Assembly: GCA_000310025.1 (NCBI GenBank)
Contig: FN648540.1
Location: 109,413 to 173,412, forward strand
Direction: 5' to 3'
DNA: 64,000 nucleotides
From: Ectocarpus siliculosus
Lineage: Eukaryota > Sar > Phaeophyceae > Ectocarpales > Ectocarpaceae
Shown piece by piece: positions 33,768-45,156 of this stretch; the stretch's first letter is position 1, and each line of letters starts with the position of its first letter. Position numbers and translations under genes: made by a program. The notes under the pieces were generated by a model. The model was not told the DNA's origin, did no database searches, and saw only the letters and a list, made by a program, of their open reading frames with translations.

Positions 33768-36700
33768 ATGGCTTCGAGAGAGACTGGCCGGCTGCCAGAG
33801 GTGAGAGGTTCTCTGCTAGATGCGTTGTCTATTCTCCCTCCCGTTTATAGTCGGTGGGATTCCAACTTTGACTTCATATACCACCTCTCGACGTTGAACT
33901 TGGTAGACGAAATAGCAGATGACGGTTCACCTTCGTCCTACTGCTGCTGTCTACACCATGTCTTTGCGGGCGGTTGCCGCAAGACCCCTCTCCCCCCGCC
34001 GTGTTGACACGGAGGTGCTTCACAGTCTAGGGCAGTCCTCGGTAGAGATACACACAGGCAAGACCGCGAGACATACGCATACAGGTGGCGCAGCCAGAGA
34101 CAGAACAACAGCAATGCTCCGACGCCATTGTGGTCCGCATCCGAACCGATCTCATTTCTCCATTTTGTTGTTGAACCCCCCGTTACACAAGCAGTGTTGT
34201 AGTGTCGACGTCACCGCCTTGGACACATACCATACGCTGCTGTAGCGCCGTGGCTTCCGAACTGCTGTAAATACGCTTTGGGATGCATAGGTGTCCTCAC
34301 AAGCGTTGTTGTGTATCGAAAACCGCCATTCGTGACGTAGGCCCCGCACTACTGCTGTACTCTGCGGAAAGGCATGCTGCGGCTGCGTGTGTGCTGGCTA
34401 ACCGTGTTCCTTGAAGTTCCTTGGTGCAGTACATCGTCCAAACTGCTGTTGAAGCTGTCGAAGAGAGAAAACAATAACACGGGACGGGGATTACCTCGTT
34501 GGCAACGCTTGCCTTGATCGGCTCCGCCGTTGACAGCAAGGTGTCGGTGGGGAGTTGTACAAAGGTTGTGCTGTCGATAGACCGTCACATCGTCCGTGTT
34601 TTTTTCAAAATTGAAATCAAGTTGCCCCGCACCGGTAGACGGTGTGAGGTATGATGTTGTGACAACAGTACTGCAGTGGCACAGCCAGCTGCTGCTGTAG
34701 ATGACTGCTCTTACAGTAAATAGTCTCTCCCGAGTCCGTGGTCGCATCAGAAACACAAGTCACGTTGGAGGGATGATCCTTACCAGTCAGCCTAACCTAC
34801 TCGAAGTAGGTTTTTTGTTTTTCGTGTCACGTTGCCATCGCCGAAGCTCTCATGTGCTTGCACGCATCCCTCGACTTTTCATTGGCATCACCCGCACTAT
34901 GTAGGCCATATGTTTTGCCATGTTTTGGAGTAGCAGATTGGCTGACGCCGTTATAAACAACATGGAGCATGGTTAAAAACTAACGAGCCGTCCGTGTCGT
35001 GCTTGCGGTATTCCGCCGGGAGACTCACCATTCCGCATTCCATCTCGTCCTGTGCTGCTGTGCTTCTTTCCCCGCTCTTGGTAGGTGGGCGCCAGCGCGG
35101 CTCACTTGGACACGAGTGCAGCGCCTTCGTCACCGACCTCAAGCCAAGGGTCGTGGGTGGTAGACCCAGACGACGGCTGGGATGACAGCGGCAGCGCCAA
35201 CGTTAGCCCTAACGAGCTAGCGCCATCCGCGGCAGTGCCGCCCTCCCCTGAATCTCCTCGCGGGGAGCACCACGGACGCACGACGCCGAGCTCGTCGCCG
35301 CTTCGATCTTGGGCGCAGGTACCGATGTCGCCCCCGGCCGCCGAGTACCCGGCCATGACGACGAACACGGCCAACAGCCCTCCGCCTTCTCCCGGCAGCG
35401 TCAGAAGCCTCAAGAGCGCCGGCAGCGTGTCCAGCGGCGGCGGCGGCAGCAGTAGGGGGTCGGTGGCCGGCGAAGGGCTTGTGGCGCTGGCTCGCGACGA
35501 GAATCCTACCCCCGACACGACGCCGCCGCTAACGTCCAACGTCATGGATACTTCTGACTCCGCCGCGCCGAGGGCAGTCGGGTCCCACTCGTCCCACTCC
35601 CCCGCGGTGCTGGTGCCGAGGTTGCTCCCCTTCGAGACGTTCGAAGCGCTCGAAGCCCAAGGGTTCTCAGGCGCGTGGGGGAGGGCGGGGGCGGGGTCGG
35701 CTTCCACGGGCCAGGGCCGCGAGGTTGACGGCGTTGGCGCTGCGACGGCGGGCATGGACGTTTCTGGCTTCGCGGACCCTGCCGACGAGGCTTTCGTGAT
35801 GACGGCGGCTCCGGGGATGACGGCCGCGGAAGCCGTGGAGGCGATCGCCGAGGCGGCGGAGCTGACGGGGGTCACGCCGACGTCGGTGGTGCTCTCTCGA
35901 ACGACCGTGTCCCCGTCGCGGGCGTCGAGCGGCCGCCCGTCGCCGAACGAGGGGGAGGAAAAGGCCGAAGGTGTCACGTTCCGACGGGCCAACAGCAGCC
36001 CGACGGCAGCGGCTGCCGCTGCCGCTGCTGCCAGGTTCCGAGCCAGGGAGCCCCTGCGAAACTTGTCGGCTTCCAGCACCGCCAACACCGCCGCTGCTGG
36101 TGCTGCAGGCGTTGCCCGTGTTCCCGACATCGACCCGTCGAGGGTGAGAGCTTCGATTTGCTAAGTACATGTAGTCGTTTGTTGTCACGGTGCTGCGATC
36201 CGTCACATGTCGATTGTGGCTCCTTCTGTTGTATGGCTTCTTGTCGTCGTCGTTTGTGAGGAGGTTTTGCGCCTCGAGGGTTTGCTCGTGCACCGTCTTT
36301 TGGACTATCATAGAGGGGGTTGCGCACATTTTGCTCCCAGTGGTAGGTCCTGTGGCGCTCCCGAAACGGCTCGATACAAACCGCCGTGTATGTTTCTGCG
36401 CTGCTCACCAATTACACAGCAACTTAAGCAATGTTGTCCCGAACGTGCTTCAGGGTTTCCCACGATGGTCTTTCCCACGCGTTGGTCGCTTCTAGCCCGA
36501 TACATACGCCAATCACAGGGAAACAATCGTGGTCTAGCTTGTAGCACCGGTTTGAGAATCATCAACAAACTCCGGCACAACAATTTTGATTTATGTATTG
36601 TACCCTTTGCGCTCTTGTCCTTGGGCATCCACAGGATGACTCGGTGACGGTGCCGGCAGCGTCGGGCAGCACGTGCATCCCCATGGACACCGCGGTCGGC

Positions 36701-37060
36701 ATGGGCGTCGACGTGGACGTTGACGTCGATGTGGACGGCACGTACGACAGGCTGTGGCGTTGGACCGGCTTCCTGACGGCCGCGAAGATGGGGGTCATCC
36801 CCATCATCGTCTGCGCCACCGTAGCCGCTCTGTCGACCCAATCCAGCAGCGGTGACCGTGGTGGCCGCGGGGGTGGGGGTGGGAGCGGGGGCGGCGGGCG
36901 CGGCGGCGGTGGCGGGGGAGGCACGCGGTGCAGCAGCCGCAGGCGTCCTCAGGGCGGGGGCGGCGGGGGCGGTTGCTTCCCCGACGTCCGCATCGACCGC
37001 TGCGTGTACGGTGGCATGCCCATGCCATACTGCGTCGCCCCCTCTGTCGCGTGCGCTTAG
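33768..37060 (+). CDS. Unrecognised low-complexity membrane protein (3-exon model)
   Basis: The proposed exons are 33768-33800 (ATG; MASRETGRLPE, donor GTGAGAGG), 35085-36143 (acceptor CTCTTGGTAG, donor GTGAGAG) and 36635-37060 (acceptor CATCCACAG, stop TAG). All junctions are in phase 0, giving about 505 residues. Exon 2 is rich in Ser, Pro, Ala and Gly, with a WVVDPDDGW motif near its start, an acidic-alanine segment (TAAEAVEAIAEAAELTG) and a poly-Ala run. Exon 3 has a Val/Asp repeat (VDVDVDVDVD), then WRWTGFLTAAKMGVIPIIVCATV, a likely membrane segment, and a poly-Gly tail ending with four Cys. I recognise no domain. The first-exon link across a 1.28-kb intron is inference; exons 2-3 are firmer. 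Confidence 0.5.
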
Positions 37061-40000
37061 GTGCCTCGAGGGGAGGATGATGGTCCAGCAGCGATCGGCA
37101 TCCGTGCACACGCGGTACTGGTACGTTGGCGGTCACGCTTGCGGTCGGGCTGATGTGGTTGCGTTGTCTCCGGATAGTGTGAGGCGTAATCACTCGTAGC
37201 GTTTGAGGGTGGATTGTGAGCAGCAACAGCAGACAGCAGTGTAGCGTCCTCCCTGTTGTTCCATGACCATGTGACGGTTGCAGAGTGGCAGACGGGCAAT
37301 AATGGAAATGAAAAAGGTCGAGTGGTCTTAAGGATGATAGACGCGGTGAAAGCGGTCGAATCGAACTCGACGTGTGAAGCATGTAGGATGGAATATATTG
37401 TGTACTAAGTGACGAGGGGTTCAACTGGGCGTAGGAAGGAGCGAGAAGGGGGTAGCCAGGTGTAGAGGGTGACGGGGTGGGACGTCGCAACGCGTTGAAC
37501 TGGTGCACACATTGCGGTCCTTGTTGGAAGCATAGCAGTATGATAGCTTATGGACGTCGAATGTGTAGGGGGATGTGGCGTCGGATTCTTTCGTAGGAGG
37601 GATTGGGGTCTCTCCGTAGGGTTGATTGTTGAACTTGTGTACCACGACATGTATAAAAGACAAGCACTAGCTTGAGCGGAGGCGGAAATTACATCGCAAT
37701 GGGAAATTTCTGAGAATTGTGGGGGAACTTACTTTGTAAATTATTCGCCGAGAGGGTCGTGTACAGGACGGACGCCGTGTACATAAAATCAAATTCAGGG
37801 GTCACCCACCGAAATATTGCAGCGTTGAAAACCCCTGTGGTGTCTCTCCTCTCAAGCTGGCTTGGATGGGGCAGGCGTCAGGGCCGGACGTGGTTTCCCG
37901 CTCTAGCTTCTGTTGTGCCAATCATGCATCTCACCAGCCGGAGCGGCAGCGACGAACATTTTGGTGGTATGTACATATCTTGGTCCCTTTTTGTCTTGTC
38001 TTCTTTGTATACTACCGCTATCGGGGTTAGTGTGGTCGTGCGATCTAGGCGGGAAACGGTCTAACAATTCGAGCAGCAGTATCGTAGTAATCACGTTTCC
38101 GGCTGCTATAATAGTGACCTTGCTGGTACAGTAGAGCAAGAGCTGACTACAGTAGGACGGCGCACGATTCTTTTTCCAGAGATGTCGGTAGCGGTTAACC
38201 CACCTGGCAGTGTCTCCATTGAGTTTCAGTAGATGAAAGAGCAGGAAGAGGCCAGACGGCGGATGGCAGGAAGTGGGGGTGCGGGTATGTACGGTGGTCG
38301 ATATCTCCAGGGTTGCACCAGAGGTGGTGCCCAACCGAAGGGAGAAAGAAGGGAGAGCAGTGGGGTGTGATGACTGTGTCTTCTAGCTATGGCGCTGCTC
38401 CCAACCCGACTGATGATGACCTCGCCAAGCGTGTATGGTAGGCGGTTGGTCGGTGCACGGCGGTCCGTACTTCCATGTGCCGTCGGCGTGTGGTGCCATG
38501 TTTTGGGGGCATTTATTGCGATCCTGCGCCTGTGACATGCGGACAAAGTGGTCGAACAGTCGTTTTGGGGATGTAGGACGGTGTTTGCATGCGCTTTCTT
38601 CTCGTCGACTGTGTCCGCACGGCACTCGTTTGGCAAGGGTTGGATGTGCCGTGTGGACGGGTTTCTGTTGGCGTGGTGCTTGTCTGTCGAGCTCGAGCCT
38701 TCTTGAGGCAATCCCGCGGCGCAACAGAGCAAGTCACGTGTTTCAATAACTTCTCCTGTTGTTTCCGCTGGGCCCCTGTTTGCCGAAAAAAGTCGTTGGT
38801 CGGTGCTCGAACCTCGGGGGCAATAGCGTCAACTACGCTTATGTTGCCGTCGATCGTTGTTGGTTTTGACTGTTGCTCTTTGTCCAGAATACCAAAAAAA
38901 TATTGAAAAGGGACAAAGACGCCTGCGTGTTGGCCGGGCGCCTCAGGATTTTGCTAGGGAAAGGGACGTGTCCGTGGAGGCTTAGGGCCGTTGCGTTGTA
39001 CTGTAGGGTATGGTATGGTAGGATTGGGGGTGGTGTGTGTTGCATCGGCGATGGCACTCTTGCCGGAGCCCAAGAGCTGTTTGCACCCAGCGCATCTGTT
39101 TTGTCCACCACAACAGCAGCTCTGTCTATAGTGTATGTAAATTGCCGTTCCTAGGAGAAACATTGGTTCTTGCTTTTTGTATTGCCAGTTGTTCGCGCTG
39201 GCTTGGTAGTTTAGGAGCGGATTGGTCCAAAGGCTCGCACTCTGACTCTGTAGGTATGACGCGTTTCGAGGTTCTCCCAGCCGCCGTCTCTCAAGTCTGG
39301 TTTCGAGTTCGACTGGATTCGAGGCCATTACGTAGTTTCTTTGGTTGTATTGGAATTTGGTTGGCGAAGGCTGGCTCTGAGCGATTTCTCGGGCAATCAG
39401 AAATTGGCCCAGTACTTTGTTGTACAGAAGCTCACCCAACGCTCACGATGCGTTGGATGCGAAAAAGAAAAGAATGAAGCACGTGATGCGATGTAGATAT
39501 GATTACAGGCGCAAATGCCAACAGCGGTACCGCAAGTGTGTTTCCCTCGGACAAGGGCAGGACTCGTGAACGTGCTCCTTTTGCCTCTCGGCCGATTACA
39601 ACACGAGACACACCTCTGTTGCATGCATGTCCCCCGGCCCGGTCTCTTGGTTGGGTGTTGCGGGGTGCGTTATCTTCTCCCAAACCCAAGCTATCAACCC
39701 GCGAGCTGCTGAATTGACTCTGATCTCCCCGTTGATTCCCAAAATGCAAATCGTGATTATATCAGGCAGGGCTAAAAGAAACGGCTACTTGTATTGATTC
39801 TTGTGACACGAAAGTTATTACACTGAACATCCAATGGCAGGAGGTTGGAATGCTTTTCTCTACAACGCTCACGAAATACCAGCCTGTTCCCTCTCGGCAG
39901 TGACCTCGCGTGACGAAAATGACACCTAGGCCCAAGTCTAACGGCTAGCCCCGCCGACGTGACGGAATGACGGCGCCACACACACCAGAGCACCACAACA

Positions 40001-40263
40001 TTGCAAAACGCATGAAACTGTATCTGGAACCTAACACCTCCTCCTGGATATTGCACAAAAATACATGTCATGCATACGCTTCTTAGGATAGTTGGCTACT
40101 TCGAAGTATTATAATAGTGACCACTGAAGGTGACCGCGTCAGTTGGGCCAGTACGGATCTCAGAAAGTACGAGCACCTGCGCGGTCGTTATTGTGAAGAG
40201 AACTACATGTCAGCCTTTTACAAGCAGCCCTGCCAACTATTGCAGTGCTTCTCCGTACATAGA
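37061..40263. other. No supported gene
   Basis: Downstream flanks of two convergent genes. Short frames occur on both strands, none with a recognisable domain. Confidence 0.35.
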
Positions 40264-43200
40264 CTATAACCTAGCCTGGGGGTGCCGTGGGGGGGCTCCC
40301 TGGTCGCGGCCTTGGCGTTCTTTACGCGCATCTTCTTTCGCCTGGTTTGATGTAAACTGCGAGATAGCCGTCTCCACGAGGGAGCCCTGATCGAACATGA
40401 GCTGACCGACCATGCCGAAATGATCACCTTCCAAGAGGCAGAAGACACAAACGGTTTCAGTACGTACAGCAGTGGGGAGGGCATGGGTCAGAGCGAAGTG
40501 CGGCGAAGAAATGAAGTTTGTTGCTAAATGGGCGCCGCTAGGTTGAATGTTGTTGAGAGGGAAACGCACGGCCACACGGGGTCGCAAAAGTTCCAAGCAC
40601 GTCACGATACGCTACTACTTGTACTACTGTACCACGTGCTGCTGTGAGTCGTGCAAGCTCGAACTAGCCAGCGAATCAAGTGCAAGACGAAGATGCTATT
40701 GGCGCTCGCACGCAGCGAACAGCAAACATCTCCTGTTTTTTCACCTGTAGCATCGACCGAGAAAAAGGAATGGTGCCATATTTGTGCTTGGGTCGTGTTC
40801 TCTTCCCTCCAAAAACAATTGCAACGACGAACCTTCTTCCCCTTGGCTCTGACACCAAGACATGAGTGATCGCCGTGGCAGACAATGTAGAAAAGGGCAA
40901 CGCTACGCATCCAGACATCTCTGCGCATCGTAGTTGTCACAACTTGCTTCAGTTGTATTCCAACTACGCAAGGCTGTACGCTCAGTTACCCTGAGACGAA
41001 GAGCGAGCAGACTTGCGCTCATGCAGACAAACATGGACAGTTGCAAAATATCGCTGCAATAGCACGGGATTGCCTGACTGCGTATAAGTAGTAGTGTAAC
41101 AATTCACACAACCGATACGAACAGCCGGATTACAGAAAAAAGAAAGAGCATTGCACGCATTCACGAAAATACGTCGGTCACAACAGCGTGGTGCAAGACA
41201 CATGCGACAACACAGCTGCTGCCCCATCGACGACTCAGAGATGGAGGAGACCAACATTACGCCTCTTGCGTGTATCGATACATACGTATCAAAGGACATA
41301 TATATCAACCTACGGCTACTAATGATCTCTTGTTTCCACAGCAGCACCAGCCATTCGTCTCACCCCCTTGCTCAAAGCGAACCACCGTAGGCACCCCGAG
41401 CGCCCTGAGCGCGGCAGCCACCGCCGCCGTCTGCGAGAAGGGGACAGTGGCATCCGACGTCCCATGCATCACCAAAACGCGCGGCAGTCGCCTCCCCAGT
41501 CCTCGACCTCTATCTCCAGCCTCAGGAACGGGTACGCCTCCCGCACCAAGAGCAACGGGCTCTTTACTTGCCAACGACGAGCCTCCGTCACGACGGCCCC
41601 CACCAGACATGACGACGTTACCTCTGGGTTGGGTGTCTCGAGGCGAGTAAGTCGAGGGTTCTTCGCCTTTAGCAGGGGCTTGTGCTCGAGGCTGTTGGTG
41701 CTGCGAAGGCCCCGACGAAGGTGCCAGAGGGGGGCGGGACCAGGTCCGCGTCGCCCGATGGCTCCCCGTCCCCAGAAAACACTGGTGGGAGTAGTCGGAG
41801 AGAGTGTGGAGCCTGCCGCCGTTGGCCGCCTTCATGGGGGAGATCTCGTGTACACCCCTGCTTTGGAAAAAGGCCCGATCGCGTGCGGGTGCAAGCACGG
41901 TGTCAGGTTCCCGTGCAGGTGGGATAAGTACTATTGAAGTGCCCGCGTCGGAGGCGTGCTGTAACAAGCGCCTCGTGAGCGATCCTGAGAAACTGCAGAA
42001 TACAAATACTTCTGAAAGTGTAGCAGAATTTGCTATCGGAAGCAAGGGTGGTTTGAGCGTCGAACCAAGCGATAGCGATCCTCCAGTGCACGTGCCTCGT
42101 TGGGTAAAATATGAACGCGTATGGAAACCGGTTCTTGCTAAGTAGGCGATGAATGCTTTTTGTACGCTGGAAGGGCCCAACGCAGCCGTGTATGTGCTTT
42201 CTCCGGTTCGGCGGTTCATGCGACAGAAACGGCTCACTGAATAGAAAATAAATGGATTACACGTCCAACTTATAAGTACAACCCTCCGAAACGCACCCAC
42301 CACTGCCTACTGAGCGCCGTACGTCCTCCTGCCGGCTGCTACCGCCCCGGCAGCCACCCATACGCAACCCCCCCTACAAACTGCATGTGAGATAACACCG
42401 TGCCCATCTGACACCGCTTGTTGGCAGAGAGGTCCGAAAGGTTTCAGTCGAGGACGCTCAAAGGGCTGGCTCTCGACTTGATATTCTCCTTCATGGAAAT
42501 TTTTCTTGTACAGTACTGGTACCTGGATTCATGTTTTTGGTCGCCTCAGTTGTGTTTTCGGGTGCATTGGTGACATCGAGTGGGGGTGGTTTCAACACGC
42601 AACGTGGTGGGAAGCACCGGTAGCACACATACACCCTGAGGTCGAAGCGAACGGCAAAGCCAACAACGAACCTCCAAGACTCGTACAGGTAGTGTCGGTG
42701 GACATCGTACACCCCCGACAGGCCAATGAACCCTTCCACGTCCAGCTGCCGCCCGCCGTCTTCACCAATAACATCGCCATCGCCAATACTACCGACAGAC
42801 CCATGACCACCACCACCACCACCACCACCACCACCTGGTATGTTCGGCAAGCCGGTCGGGGCGTTGGCTCGCGCTGCAGCCTCTGCCTCGGCCATACCCC
42901 TCTCCTCCGCTTGTTGGACGAGGTAGAGCATCCCGATGTGGGCACCGGACGAGTGTCCCATGAGGTACACCTCGGGGTCTCGATCGAATCCCATCGTGCC
43001 GGTGTTGCGGGATATCCATCGCATCGCCTCGGCAAGGTCGTTCACCTTACATGACAGGTTGAAGAGAGATGAGAGAGCGAGAGGAAAAGAGGGAGGGGGG
43101 GTGTACTCATAGTCGTGCATGCCGTAGTCGTTAGAACATTGACCTCGCATCCCTACAAAGACGGGACGGAGCACACCGGGTTTTCACCAGACCAGGCTCT

Positions 43201-45156
43201 CACATCACCAAGCGCGAGGCGCCGTGAGGTATTTGGCGAGTCGCATGAAGGGTGCGCTGCATCCTGCTAAGGGTGTTCGGCATCTTATGCTTTCTTCCTT
43301 GCGTACGGATGACAGCTGCGTATGACTTAATTTATTTGTGGTGCTTTCACTGCCACAGACAGTTATAAGCACTGCTGTGTAACTGCCTCGAGGATGCTTG
43401 ACCATTTTACCACAGCGTGGTGCGATCATCCCCCTTGCGCGGAGTGAGGGTTCTCGACCCCGCACAACATGATCTACTCGACCATCATTATGGTTACCGC
43501 AAAAAAAAAAAACAGAGGTAAAAATAAAAACGGTAACCTGGTTGCCGAGTTCATGAAGTGAATTGGCCTGTTTCACCACGTCGTTGCCAAGCGACGAAAA
43601 CCCAACCCCGATGGCAAACACCGGGGGGCGGCGGCTTGTTTTATAACGTCGTTGCCAAGCGATGAAAACCCAACCCCGATGGCAAACACCGGGGGGGGCC
43701 GAAAAGAGGGAAGGGAGGAGATTTGCACACCGCGGCAGGGGGCAGCAAGTGCAGGATAGTGTCGGCTTCAAAATAGCACACCTTCACGAACGACCATAAA
43801 TTTGACACGAAGGCGGAGAAAACATGTCCTCGTAGCTATCGACCGAGGGTCGTTGGTGGGGCCACACCAAGTCAACGACACCCCAAGAAAGTGTCAGGCG
43901 CCAAAACACACCAAAGCACGCCAACAACAAGCAGGACACTGGCCGTGCAAATTGATTCGGTCTTCCACCTAAAGGGCTGCATTGAGAGGCACCTGCGCGG
44001 GATGCAGTGCGTTGTACGAGCGGTGTGTGGCACAAACAATGTGAAGCGGATGGCATATCAACACCAAGCAAGGCAATTTACAGCAAGCAATCGAGGGACC
44101 TTCGTAGGAGCCGGTGCATACTCCGTACCATGTGCTAGTCCAACACAGCGACACTGGATGAGGCATCGGCACTATTCCCTTCATCACCCCGTGTCACACG
44201 GCTCCACCGATACCACGCAAGCAACGGCACTACAGTGGGCACTCCCGCTACTGAGGGGCCTCGACTGCACTGTTTTTATGGTTCGAGCTGACCTGGCCGT
44301 CTGTGTCGGCGTCTGGATGCACCCTGTACCCCACCGAAGCAACACTGTACGATCTCAACCGAGGATGGTGTGAGTGAGAAAGCCTGTCCACCATTAGGCG
44401 GTACATCCTGACAAAGACAAGACAAACACGAAACGGGGCACCAAACAAGCAGCACGCGGAAATCCCCGGTGTGAGGATACACATGCCACCACGGCGATGG
44501 TACCAAAGTTGAATCTCCCTCACACTGCTAAACATTGTCAAGGCATGCGGGAGCAACGGTGACTGGGCGCCAAGAACCGATCTAAAAAAACGTATCTATA
44601 TCACGATGCTCCGAGACAACATCTACCCTGAATTTCCCCTCTCAGGACGCGGATGTTGAGTGAACCAGGGACGAACCAGTTGCTTGGGCTGAGTGCCCGC
44701 TAGCGTTCTTATCTAGCGGGCCCTGAAAATGGGCGGCAAAACAAGACTGCCGCCGCGATGGAATCACCATGACAAGTCGGGGTCTCTCGTCAATCCCCGT
44801 CTGTACTTGATGACAGCCACCACATGACCGGCAACACGGGGACCGATTGAAACTAGGGTGGCCAAGCGGAAACTCATAGCTTTGGAGAAAAACTGTCTCG
44901 AGATCATTCTGACATTACCCACGGTGTTGGAGCAAGCTGTGGTCGTGACCGGGGGATCGGACACGAGTCAACTAGTAATCAATCGAACAATCCAAGCACG
45001 ACTCAAACAACCACAACAAGGTGGTATAGCTCACCAGGTGGAGCCAGATCCCCAGGCCCCTCCATGGACAAACACTATCAGCTTCGGATCCTCGTCGTCT
45101 CCGACTGCCGATCTCGACGGCCCATCATCCCTCACAGGATGCACCACTTCGATCAC
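40264..45156 (-). CDS. Alpha/beta hydrolase, isoprenylcysteine methylesterase-like (5' end incomplete)
   Basis: Minus-strand exons, in order: 45156-45035 with VFVHGGAWGSG, the oxyanion-hole HGGxW motif; about 44872-44775 with GHVVAVIKYR, tentative; 43045-42672 with VYLMGHSSGAHIGML, the Ser nucleophile elbow, and IGLSGVYDVHRHYL; 41857-41364 with RGVHEISPMKA and VLVMHGTSDATVPF, carrying the catalytic Asp; and 40427-40264 with GGDHFGMVGQL, carrying the catalytic His, then a basic tail and TAG. Phases match for the last three exons. The full triad and motif order fit the ICME branch of alpha/beta hydrolases, which demethylate prenylcysteine ends; substrate is inferred. The 42672-43045 exon contains a CAC microsatellite giving about ten Gly. 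Upstream coding exons, and the join between 44.77 and 43.05 kb, are unresolved. Confidence 0.75.
43095..43698 (+). repeat. 0.6-kb dispersed repeat, copy B (in hydrolase intron)
   Basis: It matches copy A (25811-26420) throughout: the same G-tract ends, the same internal GGTTACCG/CGGTAACC pair and the same two tandem units at the 3' end. It lies only about 50 bases upstream (in gene sense) of hydrolase exon 43045-42672. Confidence 0.8.
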
